Shown here: positions 6,564-13,710 of the stretch, in pieces | Layout of the letters: each line of letters opens with the position of its first letter | Numbering within the stretch: the first letter of the stretch is position 1 | Source of the DNA: Anaerolineaceae bacterium UBA2274 | GTDB lineage: Bacteria > Chloroflexota > Anaerolineae > Anaerolineales > Anaerolineaceae | Length of the DNA: 16,093 nt | Assembly (NCBI GenBank): GCA_002347705.1 | Contig: DDWY01000024.1 | Location: forward strand, 1-16,093 | Reading direction: 5' to 3' | Program-made: the position numbers and the translations under genes | The notes under the pieces: generated by a model | The model's database searches: none | The model's input: the letters and a program-made list of their open reading frames with translations, nothing else | Told to the model about the DNA's origin: nothing

Positions 6564-8522
6564 TCAGGCTTTTGGGGTAGTTTCAGAGGGTTTTGTTTCG
6601 CTTGCCTGTCCGGAGGGAAGGTCTGTTTCATCCACTTCCATGTCCGCGATGACCTGGGCAACACTCTCAAGCGCTACTTTTTGCTTGCGGTAAAGATCTG
6701 CCTCAGAGACTGCCAGTTTGCGAGCGACCTCACGCACTTTTTTGCCCTGCAGGAATTTCAGTTCGAGGATGTTGTATAGCAGCCAGTCGCTGGTGAACTT
6801 GCGTTCACCTTCAGGGCGAATTTTCTCAATTGCTTCTTTGATGATGCTGCGCAGCGCATTGACGCGGCTGCCTTCGTTTGCCTCACTGGCACTCTCAACC
6901 ACCTTGAAGTTCATCAGGGGGTTGTTGGTCAGCTTTGGTCCACCCCAGTAGTGTGTGAGGGCGTCTTTGACCCAATCAGTCATTTCGTTCGGCACGCTGC
7001 GGCTTTCTGCGTTGTAGATTCGCTGCTGATTATAGCTGGCGCTGGCGCGCAAATCCTGGATGTAGTCCACCTCAAGCTGCAGGCTTGTGATCGACCGCAG
7101 CACCTGCTGTTGGTAAGCCCGATCTTTCAGCGCGATGGTGGCGCGATCAGTCAAGAGGCGTACCGCCAGCAGGTCTTCTTCCTCTACCTTCTCAGGATCA
7201 TATTTGAGAAATCCGCAAACGCCCAGCAATTTTTTATTGCCGTTGCCGTTGGCATGTTCCAGCCGGACCACGTTTAGTTCTCCCAACGTTTGGAAGTCTG
7301 ATTCTTCGCTTGCCTGATCGTCAATCTCCTCCAGCATACTGTCATCCAGGCTGAGAGATGTGAGAGTCTTTTTGTCACCGGTCTGGATAACGCGGTCAAT
7401 CTTCCCGCCTTCCAAAACAGCAATAAAACCAGCCTTCACCTGCAACCGGTCGCAAATGGAGGCGCTGATGGTTTCAAGGAACTGATCCAGATCTTTCCCC
7501 GTCAGCATGCGATCCTGCAGGGACTGGATGACTTCCAGGTCAGCCCGATCTTCACCCCAGAAAAAGACCTTTTCAAGATAAGGCGAAGCGAGTGTGATGG
7601 CGTACTCAAGCAAGAGGATCACCGCCACCATCACCACCGGCACAAGGAAGAAGTTCGGAACGCCCTGGGATTCACCAAAACGCCGCACGATGGTGGTCAT
7701 TGCCAGCACGATCGCCGCCACCAGCGGACCGCGCAGCATCCAGCGCAAAAGCCGGCTCTTGATGGCACGGTCAGTCCAATTGAGCCCAAAGAATGAGACC
7801 ACATAAGCCATCACGATCAGGAAAAAGCCGGTGATGACCGAGGCTATGATGGAAAGGATCCAATAAAAGTCAAAATGGTTCGCCAGGGTCAGATTTCCGT
7901 GGAAAAGGAAAAGAATGCTGGTGAGGGCTGGGGCTGCCCCGCCTGCCATCAGGTAGAGCAATCGGCGCCGGCTGGTGCGGGTGGCACTGCGCAGCACAAC
8001 CCTGAGCATGTTGTAACTGACCATTAACATCACGAGGATGTAAAAGACGCCAAAGGCAAAGGTGACCAGGTTGCGTTCAAGGTAAGGTCCAGGAGCATGT
8101 TGGGGGGCAAGCTCACCCACCGTAATGCCAAAAAATATCAAGATTGCCATCACGAGCGAGAGAACATAGATAACCAGAACCACCGTTCTGCGTCTGCCGC
8201 GGCTGGGGCGACCCGTAAGGGTGAGCAATGCATCTGAAAAATGCAGGTAGACAGCCGGCAGCATCACCAACCCGACCCACTTCATCTGCAGCAAAAATTC
8301 CACATAAGCCGGCGTGTTCGAAACGCTCGCTAGGGCTTCGCCGGCATAGATCAGCGTGACGCAGAGCAGGAGCAGGATGTAGGTCTGCACCAGCCGGTCG
8401 CGGATGTTGAAACTGGTGGCATACATCACCAAAGCCACGGCCGTGATCGCCACGCCCGCAACCAGGATCTGGTAGACCGTTTCAAAAATGCTGGTCAAGT
8501 CAAGTGCGAAAGGAAGGATCAC
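6564..8522 (-). CDS. Multi-TM GAF-domain sensor with C-terminal helix-turn-helix
   Basis: The N-terminal half (about 1-312) has nine predicted membrane helices, like the 7TM region of some membrane histidine kinases. A GAF-type domain follows (about 326-470), then a helical segment (about 470-505). Near the C-terminus, FLQGKKVREVARKLAVSE and the following LYRKQKVALESVA (about 590-622) look like a sigma-70 region 4-type helix-turn-helix. There is no phospho-acceptor H-box and no HATPase motif, so it is not a histidine kinase. The likely role is a membrane-tethered one-component sensor, but its ligand and targets are unknown. The start is a GTG at 8522 with GGGAG ten bases ahead. Only six bases separate it from the acetyltransferase stop, so the two are probably co-translated. 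It is the last gene of the punA operon. The final 25 residues are a low-complexity Ser/Thr/Pro/Glu tail. Confidence 0.75.
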   Translation of the reverse strand: MILPFALDLTSIFETVYQILVAGVAITAVALVMYATSFNIRDRLVQTYILLLLCVTLIYAGEALASVSNTPAYVEFLLQMKWVGLVMLPAVYLHFSDALLTLTGRPSRGRRRTVVLVIYVLSLVMAILIFFGITVGELAPQHAPGPYLERNLVTFAFGVFYILVMLMVSYNMLRVVLRSATRTSRRRLLYLMAGGAAPALTSILFLFHGNLTLANHFDFYWILSIIASVITGFFLIVMAYVVSFFGLNWTDRAIKSRLLRWMLRGPLVAAIVLAMTTIVRRFGESQGVPNFFLVPVVMVAVILLLEYAITLASPYLEKVFFWGEDRADLEVIQSLQDRMLTGKDLDQFLETISASICDRLQVKAGFIAVLEGGKIDRVIQTGDKKTLTSLSLDDSMLEEIDDQASEESDFQTLGELNVVRLEHANGNGNKKLLGVCGFLKYDPEKVEEEDLLAVRLLTDRATIALKDRAYQQQVLRSITSLQLEVDYIQDLRASASYNQQRIYNAESRSVPNEMTDWVKDALTHYWGGPKLTNNPLMNFKVVESASEANEGSRVNALRSIIKEAIEKIRPEGERKFTSDWLLYNILELKFLQGKKVREVARKLAVSEADLYRKQKVALESVAQVIADMEVDETDLPSGQASETKPSETTPKA

Positions 8523-8528
8523 AAGCGG

Positions 8529-9071
8529 TTAGCTCCCAAGCCTCTTTTCAAAGAACAAAGCAGGATCAGAATTGGGGAAGTACTGGTCCAGGAAGCCGCA
8601 TTGTTCATAGCCACATTTGTGTGCCAGGCTGATTGCCGGAAAATTGCGCATGGGGATCTCTATCAGCACCCGGTCCAGGCGTTTTTTGGCTGCCCAGTCT
8701 TCGCAGGCAGCCAGCATCGTGGTGGCGATCCCATTCAGGCGCACTTCCGGCGTGACCACCAGGTCGCAGATGCGCGCGGTCTTGGGCAGGGTTTTGGCTT
8801 CGAGCGTGACGTATGCCACCAGCAGATCATCCAGCATACCGGCGTAGATCAGGTCTGCGTCCGCCCAGGAACGCAGCAGGGCGTTTTCATCGCGCGGGTA
8901 TTTGATGGTCACTTCCCGCGGCAGTTTCACCCGCTGGAAGGTCAAGCCCCATCCCTGGGGATCCTGGCTGGTCTGCAAGCGGTAAGAATAGACCGAGTTG
9001 ACGCGATGGTCCATCGCCATCATTTTCTCCATATGCGTGCGGGTTGCCATCAGGATTTTCAGTTTTGCCAT
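8529..9071 (-). CDS. GNAT-family N-acetyltransferase
   Basis: The 180-residue protein has the GNAT core in its second half. CDLVVTPEVRLNGIATTML (about 102-120) is motif A, with the acetyl-CoA pyrophosphate loop RLNGIA at 111-116. NFPAISLAHKCGYEQCGF (about 143-160) is the motif B region, ending in the usual aromatic Gly-Tyr and Phe pattern. The N-terminal 70 residues give no family hint. The acceptor substrate cannot be read from the sequence. The start ATG at 9071 has GAGG five bases ahead and lies nine bases after the Ig-domain gene. The next gene starts six bases after its stop, which places it firmly in the punA operon. Confidence 0.87.
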   Translation of the reverse strand: MAKLKILMATRTHMEKMMAMDHRVNSVYSYRLQTSQDPQGWGLTFQRVKLPREVTIKYPRDENALLRSWADADLIYAGMLDDLLVAYVTLEAKTLPKTARICDLVVTPEVRLNGIATTMLAACEDWAAKKRLDRVLIEIPMRNFPAISLAHKCGYEQCGFLDQYFPNSDPALFFEKRLGS

Positions 9072-9080
9072 CGTTTCCTC

Positions 9081-9773
9081 TTATTCATCTGCGGTTACAT
9101 TTACAACGATAACACAGGTTGAGGTTTCGCTGCCTTCATTATCCAGCGCCACCAGGCGCAGCATGTAAGGTCCGGGCGCCAGGTCGCTGGTGTACCAACT
9201 GCCGAGGCTCTCATCAACGCGCACACCACTGCCGGCGGCTATCGTCTGCCAATCGGGCTCGCCCATCGTGGAAAAGTCATAGCGGTATGAGCCCAGGGAA
9301 GGCGTGTTGACCGACCCAGTGATCTCAACCACACCGCTCACTCCGCCGTCATGCAGTGGGCTTTTAATCTCGAGGACGTCATTGACGCACTGGGAATCAA
9401 TCCCCTCAATTTGCGCCTGCGGGTAGAGTGTGGGCGTGGGTGTGGCGTCTGTGGGGACTGGTCCGGGCAGGGTGGTGGTGGGGGTGGTGAGCATTTCAAT
9501 CGTGGGGGTGGCAAAGGTTGGTGCCTGCGAGAGCTCGCCTGCCAGGAAGGTCGCGACCACAAATTCGAGGACGGTCATCAGCCCAACCAGGATCAAGATC
9601 GAGGCAGCCGCAGTCACTTTGCGCTGGGCAGCTTCGCGTTCCAGCCCGAAGATGGCGGTCCGCTTTTCCTCGAGCGAGATGACGATGCGCCGCAGATACA
9701 CCACGGCTACGATCCCGAGTATCAGGTAAATCGGGACCTCAAAATCCGCCAGGAATTTGATGACATATTCCAT
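9081..9773 (-). CDS. Two-TM membrane protein with Pro/Thr linker and Ig-like outer domain
   Basis: I do not recognise a named family. The 230-residue protein has two membrane helices (about 11-30 and 54-77) separated by a charged loop. A Thr/Pro-rich low-complexity linker (about 82-118) follows, then a beta-rich domain of about 110 residues (120-230). The pattern GVVEITGSV, SYRYDFSTMG, WYTSDLAPGPYMLRLVALDNEG is typical of immunoglobulin/fibronectin-like folds. Cys129 and Cys220 bracket the domain and may form a disulphide. The topology suggests the Ig-like part is outside the cell, perhaps for binding or cell-wall contact. The start ATG at 9773 has no clear Shine-Dalgarno and lies 19 bases after punA, so coupling to upstream translation is likely. 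Confidence 0.72.
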   Translation of the reverse strand: MEYVIKFLADFEVPIYLILGIVAVVYLRRIVISLEEKRTAIFGLEREAAQRKVTAAASILILVGLMTVLEFVVATFLAGELSQAPTFATPTIEMLTTPTTTLPGPVPTDATPTPTLYPQAQIEGIDSQCVNDVLEIKSPLHDGGVSGVVEITGSVNTPSLGSYRYDFSTMGEPDWQTIAAGSGVRVDESLGSWYTSDLAPGPYMLRLVALDNEGSETSTCVIVVNVTADE

Positions 9774-9792
9774 ATTGCTTAGTTAATAGTTC

Positions 9793-10629
9793 TTAAAGAC
9801 GCCGCAAAACACCCCGGAGCAGGCTCATCAGGTTCGGGGCGATCTTGTCGCCGACCTCAAGCACCTCTTCGTGGGTGGCTTTGTTGGTGCCGTCTGGGTC
9901 AATCTTGTTGGTGATGGTGGCAACGCCGAGGATGTCCATCCCGCCGTGCTTGGCAACAATCGCTTCGGGGACGGTGGACATGCCGACCGCGTCGACGCCG
10001 ACCATCTTGAGGAAGCGGCAGTCGGCGGGGGTCTCAAAGGATGGCCCGGAAAGGCAGACATACACGCCCTTTTTGAGCTTGAGTCCGAGCAATGCGCCGG
10101 TTTCTTCAGCGAGCTGGATCAGTTCGGGGTTATAGATGGCGCTCATGTCGGGGAAACGCGGACCAAATTCGTCCAGATTGGGTCCCCGCAGCGGATTCTC
10201 ACCAGCCATTGGCAGAAGCGCGAGATGGTCCTTGATGAGCATCAGGTCGCCGGGTTGAAAATCGTCGTTCAGCCCGCCGGAAGCGTTGGTGAGGATCAGG
10301 GTTTTGATGCCCAGGCGCTGCATCACGCGGATGGGTAAGCCGATCTGCGAGATGGAATGCCCTTCGTAGTAGTGCGTGCGCCCCTGCAGCACGAGCACCT
10401 CATTGCCCTCGAGCTGCCCGATGATCAACCGACCTTTGTGCCCGGGGACGGTGGAAACCGGCCAGTGGGGGATCTCGCGGGTGGGGATGATGGTGGGGTT
10501 TTCAACCGAATCAGCCAGCTCACCCAGACCGGAGCCAAGGATGAGGGCGATTTGAGGCTGGGCGTGGATGCGCGCCCTGACGGCGTCTGTTGCCGCGTCG
10601 ATTTGTGCGATGGTGATGAATTCAGCCAT
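9793..10629 (-). CDS. punA: Purine nucleoside phosphorylase (trimeric PNP/MTAP family)
   Basis: The enzyme cleaves purine (2'-deoxy)ribonucleosides with phosphate to the base and ribose 1-phosphate, feeding purine salvage. The 278-residue protein has the trimeric PNP signatures: GSGLG (32-36, phosphate loop), GHKG with His64, HYYEG (86-90), NASGG (115-119), GPSFETPAD (195-203, with base-contacting Glu199), MSTVPE from 217, and TNK with Asn241. By analogy with human Glu201 and Asn243, this points to 6-oxopurines (guanosine/inosine) as substrates. The start ATG at 10629 has GAGGT four bases ahead, and the longer frame back to 10728 would run through the promoter. It is the first gene of a four-gene operon. 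Confidence 0.95.
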   Translation of the reverse strand: MAEFITIAQIDAATDAVRARIHAQPQIALILGSGLGELADSVENPTIIPTREIPHWPVSTVPGHKGRLIIGQLEGNEVLVLQGRTHYYEGHSISQIGLPIRVMQRLGIKTLILTNASGGLNDDFQPGDLMLIKDHLALLPMAGENPLRGPNLDEFGPRFPDMSAIYNPELIQLAEETGALLGLKLKKGVYVCLSGPSFETPADCRFLKMVGVDAVGMSTVPEAIVAKHGGMDILGVATITNKIDPDGTNKATHEEVLEVGDKIAPNLMSLLRGVLRRL

Positions 10630-10650
10630 TTTTACCTCAGTTAAATGTAG

Positions 10651-10666
10651 TTGAGTCATTATATCA
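10651..10666 (-). promoter_or_regulatory. Extended -10 promoter of the punA operon
   Basis: The minus strand reads TGATATAAT, a perfect TATAAT hexamer (10658-10663) with the extended -10 TGn ahead of it. No good -35 lies 16-18 bases upstream, as is common for extended -10 promoters. A start near 10651 gives a leader of about 21 nt with GAGGT before the ATG. Confidence 0.6.
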
Positions 10667-10759
10667 TCCGCCATCGGGGCTGTGAGATCGCAAGGATATA
10701 AAGTCGGTGCGTTGTTGGGGCATGGCATGGTATGGGCTTAGCATTTGGGAAAATTGGTT

Positions 10760-10783
10760 GTAGGGGTTTGGCATGCCAAACCC
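10760..10783 (+). repeat. GTAG-headed perfect palindrome
   Basis: GTAG (10760-10763) is followed by a perfect 20-bp palindrome, GGGTTTGGCA joined to TGCCAAACCC (10764-10783), with no loop bases in the DNA. It belongs with the other GTAG-headed elements. It lies about 100 bp upstream of the punA promoter, in a 420-bp gap without genes. Confidence 0.75.
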
Positions 10784-10899
10784 GTGTCCCGTCCGGGTTT
10801 AAGTCTTCTGTTCTCGCCGGTCTCCAGATACCCTCCACTTCGTTGCGGGCACGGGCCGCGCGAGGCTTTTAACTGCCAGGTCTCCCGTTATTATCGCGG

Positions 10900-10922
10900 A
10901 TGGGCTCTAAGCCCATGCCTAC
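10900..10922 (-). repeat. GTAG-headed hairpin (ATGGGCT type)
   Basis: ATGGGCT (10900-10906) and AGCCCAT (10910-10916) form a perfect 7-bp stem with loop CTA. On the minus strand the stem is preceded by GTAGGC (10917-10922). Confidence 0.65.
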
Positions 10923-10937
10923 GGTGGAGATGTCGGC

Positions 10938-10959
10938 CATTGCGAGGAGCGTAGCGACG
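10938..10959 (-). repeat. CATTGCGAGG repeat, truncated copy
   Basis: CATTGCGAGGAGCGTAGCGA continues to CG at 10959. This is the inverted form of the repeat at 15557-15582, but the expected closing GCAATCT arm is replaced by unrelated sequence. It appears to be a half copy. Confidence 0.55.
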
Positions 10960-11050
10960 TGCCCATCTGCCTTTGAAATATTAAGCGGAATGGTGCTCTT
11001 GCCTGCCCATTTTAGAAGAGCTCTGACCGTTCACAAAAATGCTAAATATC

Positions 11051-11677
11051 TCATGGACTGGTCTCGAGCGCGAAGCCGTTGGCTGCAGAAAGCTGCATGA
11101 CCTCCCAAAAGCCTGCCACACACCCATCAAAATCCACAGGTCCGGGGAAGAGCGCTACGGCGTATTGGTATGTTTCGTTTTGTTTATCCCAGTAGACGTG
11201 GAACATGTCGGGAATGCCGGTGGCATTAGGGATTTCGATATCGATCAAATATTCAATGCCATCCATAATTTTCGTATCTGTAGCATAGGTATATGGGGGC
11301 GGACCTTCCGGACCACCATCACGATAACCATTCGCTGAAATATGGCAATCGGGAAGGGTTTTTGAAACAAGTGAAAAATATTCCGCGGTATCCCAATCTG
11401 CGGGGTCATAGGTGAGGTAGAACTCAGGATTTCCCCAATTCCAGATTTTAATCTGCTCATAATCAATAGGTTCAACCACGGTGGGGCTTGGTTCAGGCTC
11501 GCTGGTTTCAGTTGGAGGGGTTGTCCTCTCCGTAGGAGGGACTGTGTTTCCTGGGGCGGGTGATGTGTTTCCTGGAATAGTCACACTGCATGCGGTGATT
11601 ACCAGGATAGCCAAAACTGCAAGGCTCACATTCAGGCAACGGTGGAAATATGGTATGGCACGTTTTGCACGATTCAT
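11051..11677 (-). CDS. Secreted lipoprotein of unknown function
   Basis: The 208-residue product has a basic N-terminus, a hydrophobic core (about 15-27) and lipobox ITAC with Cys30, so it should be a substrate of Lgt, which is encoded in this window. A low-complexity Pro/Thr/Ser/Glu linker (about 34-73) follows, then a globular domain of about 130 residues rich in aromatic and acidic residues (for example IKIWNWGNPEFYLTY and DMFHVYWDKQNETYQYAVAL), with Cys residues that could pair. I recognise no family. The start at 11677 has AGGAGG seven to eight bases ahead, much better than the upstream frame start at 11731. The gene stands alone and has no clear terminator. Confidence 0.8.
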   Translation of the reverse strand: MNRAKRAIPYFHRCLNVSLAVLAILVITACSVTIPGNTSPAPGNTVPPTERTTPPTETSEPEPSPTVVEPIDYEQIKIWNWGNPEFYLTYDPADWDTAEYFSLVSKTLPDCHISANGYRDGGPEGPPPYTYATDTKIMDGIEYLIDIEIPNATGIPDMFHVYWDKQNETYQYAVALFPGPVDFDGCVAGFWEVMQLSAANGFALETSP

Positions 11678-12112
11678 TTTTTGGGCCTCCTCTATCGATG
11701 TCAAAAGATTCAACAAAATTGTACTATGCAATCAGAACCCAAAAGTTGTTGTGGTTCAACCATATTGGATCGAACAATGCCCTGCTTGGCGGGAAGGGAT
11801 GCCTATCTGTACAATCGGGGATCATGATAATTGAAGCGGAGCGGGCAGTATTAGCATTGTACGGTGAGGGCTTGCCATCACTACGAGAGTAGCCGCAGAT
11901 TTTGGGGGGAATGGCATTGTATGGCACCACTCCGCGAATAAAAGATTCAAGGATTCCGTCAGAGTGAGCCCGGGAGAGGTAAATATTGGTTAGAGAATAC
12001 GAGGCGGTCTCATCAGCCGTATGGGAACTTCGTCCGACCTGCAAAAAAGGCGGATTGAACCTCACATGTCAGAAGGTGGAACCTGAATTCAACCCAACCT
12101 AAATGGAAGCAA
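11678..12112. other. Gene-free gap between the lipoprotein gene and the pseudogene
   Basis: I see no convincing gene. A 113-codon open frame at 11724-12065 (minus) has no recognisable protein pattern, no ribosome binding site and overlaps the likely promoter area of the lipoprotein gene. The gap holds a small hairpin element at 11864-11884 and a short direct repeat, GCATTGTA followed by C/T-GG, near 11854 and 11913. Confidence 0.5.
11864..11884 (-). repeat. Small GTAG-footed hairpin
   Basis: GTGAGGGC (11864-11871) pairs with GCCATCAC (11874-11881), with one mismatch and a 2-nt loop. GTAG (11881-11884) sits at the foot on the minus strand, overlapping the stem by one base. It is a weaker member of the GTAG group. 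Confidence 0.4.
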
Positions 12113-12745
12113 TTACTTCAACATGAACGGCAGGTACAGGAAGAACCCCTGCGAACCATACTCATAGGCTCCCATATCACAACGAGGTCCATTGAGCCCA
12201 TCCCCATCAATCGGGCGGGGGAAGCCGCGCTGATCCGTGGCGGGACAGTTTAATGGATCGCCAGCGTCGATAGCAGGGCTGCCAGCTCCTAATGCGTGGG
12301 TTAGGGTGAAGCCGCCGTTATCTGCCAGGGGACCCAAGAGCGGATCCTTGTCGATGTTCCCTATGCCTGCCCATCCACCCTGAACATCACTATAAGAAAC
12401 AGTGATCGTGCTGCTTACGTTGTATTCGAATTGATCAGGTCAGTTTTCCCAAAAGATGCTGCTGCTCATATTGAGGTGGCTGCCGTTACTATATACTGCC
12501 CCGCCTTTAGCTGAAGCGTAATTTTCAGTAAATGTTGCGTTGGTCACGGTGGGATTGCTGTTGCCGCGGTTCGAAATCCCAGCCCCAAAAGATGCCGTGT
12601 TTCCATAAAAGGTGACATTGGTGAATGTCGGACTGCTTTCCTCGTCGTTTCCAACTCCGCCACCATAGGTCGATCCCGTGTTGCCAGTAAATATCACATT
12701 CATCAGGGCAGGGCTGCACGAACCGGTTAAAATTGAATTATACAA
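12113..12745 (-). pseudogene. Broken beta-helix surface protein (choice-of-anchor Q type), 3' remnant
   Basis: The frame reads through parallel beta-helix repeats of about 24-26 residues (NVIFTGNTGSTYGGGV, NVTFYGNTASFGAGIS, NATFTENYASAKGGAV, SSIFWEN). After a TGA at 12440-12442 it continues in the same frame as PDQFEYNVSSTITVSYSDVQ, then LGPLADNGGFTLTHALGAGSPAIDAGD, QRGFPRPIDGDG and MGAYEYG. This is the classic end of choice-of-anchor Q / polymorphic outer proteins, and the protein finishes YLPFMLK. One nonsense change, probably from a serine TCA codon, splits the gene. The 5' end is also lost: similarity stops near 12722, and an in-frame TAG lies near 12780 with no signal peptide. An intact relative would be exported and sit on the cell surface. 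Confidence 0.8.
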
Positions 12746-13060
12746 TGTCTTTTCCGCAATGTGAGTGTTCTCACTTGACTACTTAACGCGGAATGGCCAA
12801 TTCTTAATAATAATTGTATCGTTCTGTGAGGATTGTTCCTAGGGTATGAGGATTCTACAACCCGAACCCAAACTGAACAAGGGTATGCACTGCAAGTTTG
12901 GTTGTCATAAACGTTAAGACGCACCAATTAGAACCGGGGGGGTGGCTTGTTGCTGACCTGATAGAAGCCCTCCATTGGTAAGATCCTTGATCTTCGGATA
13001 GTCTCGAGGCGATAAGGCAGGGAAACCAGGAACTAAAAATTTTTGCGAGAATTTTTTCTT

Positions 13061-13090
13061 GTCATTCTGAGCTTCTTTTGCGAAGAATCT
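13061..13090 (+). repeat. GTCATTCTGA...GAATCT repeat, copy 1
   Basis: The sequence starts GTCATTCTGAGC and ends GCGAAGAATCT. GCTTC and GAAG can pair within it. Similar copies lie at 13105-13130 (inverted) and 13147-13177. Confidence 0.55.
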
Positions 13091-13104
13091 AATCAGTAAA
13101 GATC

Positions 13105-13130
13105 AGATCCTTCACTGCTTTCAGGATGAC
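13105..13130 (-). repeat. GTCATCCTGA...GGATCT repeat, inverted copy
   Basis: On the minus strand it starts GTCATCCTGAAAGC and ends GAAGGATCT. It faces the copy at 13061-13090, so the two form an imperfect inverted pair. Confidence 0.5.
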
Positions 13131-13146
13131 AAGCCCCACCCGCCCT

Positions 13147-13177
13147 GTCATTCTGAACTTTTCTGTGAAGGATTCTT
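13147..13177 (+). repeat. GTCATTCTGA...GATTCTT repeat, copy 3
   Basis: The sequence starts GTCATTCTGAAC and ends GAAGGATTCTT, matching the two neighbouring copies with small changes. Confidence 0.5.
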
Positions 13178-13308
13178 GCTTTGACCAATAAGATTCTTTG
13201 CCGTGTTCAGAAAAAAAGATTATTAAAAAACGCGAAGCTGGGATTTGCGAAGTCTGTGTGGCAGAGCGGAAGGGAGACCCAGAACCAAGATGCGGTTTAA
13301 ACAAAAAA

Positions 13309-13380
13309 TGGCGAGGCTGGGATTTGAACCCAGAACCAATGGCTTATGAGTCCACTGCTCCACCGTTGAGCTACCTCGCC
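13309..13380 (-). tRNA. tRNA-Met (anticodon CAU), elongator type
   Basis: The 72-nt cloverleaf fits well. The acceptor stem is GGCGAGG / CCTCGCC, the D stem GCTC / GAGC, and the anticodon loop CTCATAA gives CAU. The T arm is CTGGG TTCAAAT CCCAG and the discriminator is A. G1 pairs with C72, so it is not initiator tRNA. The loop matches elongator tRNA-Met, but a tRNA-Ile2 with lysidine-modified CAU cannot be ruled out. The anticodon stem has an A/G mismatch at 31-39 and a G/U pair at 27-43. No CCA end is encoded. A run of six T follows on the minus strand and may help end transcription. Confidence 0.93.
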
Positions 13381-13393
13381 ACGATGCCCAAAG

Positions 13394-13422
13394 ATATTAC
13401 CCGAAATAGGTCTAAAAGTCAA
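13394..13422 (-). promoter_or_regulatory. Promoter of the tRNA gene
   Basis: The minus strand has TTGACT (13417-13422), a 17-base spacer, and TAATAT (13394-13399). The expected start is about seven bases before the mature tRNA 5' end. Spacing and -35 are near ideal. Confidence 0.7.
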
Positions 13423-13492
13423 CCAAATTGCCAATTTTTTTTATTAGTAATCGAAAATATGGACGAGGAAATTACCTGGGGAATAGCTTGGA

Positions 13493-13532
13493 GGAACGCG
13501 AGTTCACAATCTCGTTCCAGCCTCCGTGCTGG
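13493..13532. repeat. Two adjoining small hairpins
   Basis: GGAACGCGAG (13493-13502) pairs with CTCGTTCC (13511-13518) with a 2-nt bulge. It is followed by CCAGC (13517-13521) / GCTGG (13528-13532). They open a repeat-filled stretch that runs to the GTPase gene. Confidence 0.4.
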
Positions 13533-13604
13533 CTGCGTCAAGTCGATCGTGCCGGCGATGATTACCAAGCAAGTGAGTTCCCAGCAGTTGTCCATGTAAA
13601 GAGT

Positions 13605-13672
13605 GGAATGGTGCATACCCTGTCCTGTGCCCGCGTAGCAGGGTATCGCGGGCACTGGCGACCATTCCCTAC
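13605..13672 (-). repeat. GTAG-headed element with interleaved (pseudoknot-like) inner stems
   Basis: The outer stem is GGAATGGT (13605-13612) / ACCATTCC (13661-13668), headed by GTAG on the minus strand (13669-13672). Inside, ATACCCTG (13615-13622) is complementary to CAGGGTAT (13639-13646), and GTGCCCGCG (13627-13635) to CGCGGGCAC (13647-13655). Both are perfect, and the two inner stems interleave instead of nesting. The outer stem matches the element at 14109-14133. Confidence 0.7.
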
Positions 13673-13710
13673 CACCCTCGTGATAAGTTAGAAAATATGG
13701 AAGCCAAAAC

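Larger units (their letters stand above)
12746..13308. other. Gene-free stretch between the pseudogene and the tRNA
   Basis: No gene is supported; the open frames here are short and unpatterned. It holds an inverted repeat TTCCGC (12752-12757) / GCGGAA (12788-12793) enclosing a GTGAG/CTCAC hairpin, right at the 5' break of the pseudogene, and three copies of the GTCATTCTGA-type repeat (13061-13177). Confidence 0.5.

Noticed and set aside
9430..9500. GT-rich tandem repeat or recombination signal
   Set aside because: It is the coding DNA of the Thr/Pro-rich linker of the Ig-domain protein on the other strand.
11724..12065. A 113-codon open frame on the minus strand between the lipoprotein gene and the pseudogene
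   Set aside because: There is no recognisable domain, no ribosome binding site and no hydrophobic or repeat pattern. It overlaps the lipoprotein leader.
12440..12442. TGA recoded as an amino acid (selenocysteine or code 4/25)
   Set aside because: Other genes here end at TGA and use TGG for Trp. The context is a repeat-protein position where Ser fits, and the gene is also 5'-truncated.
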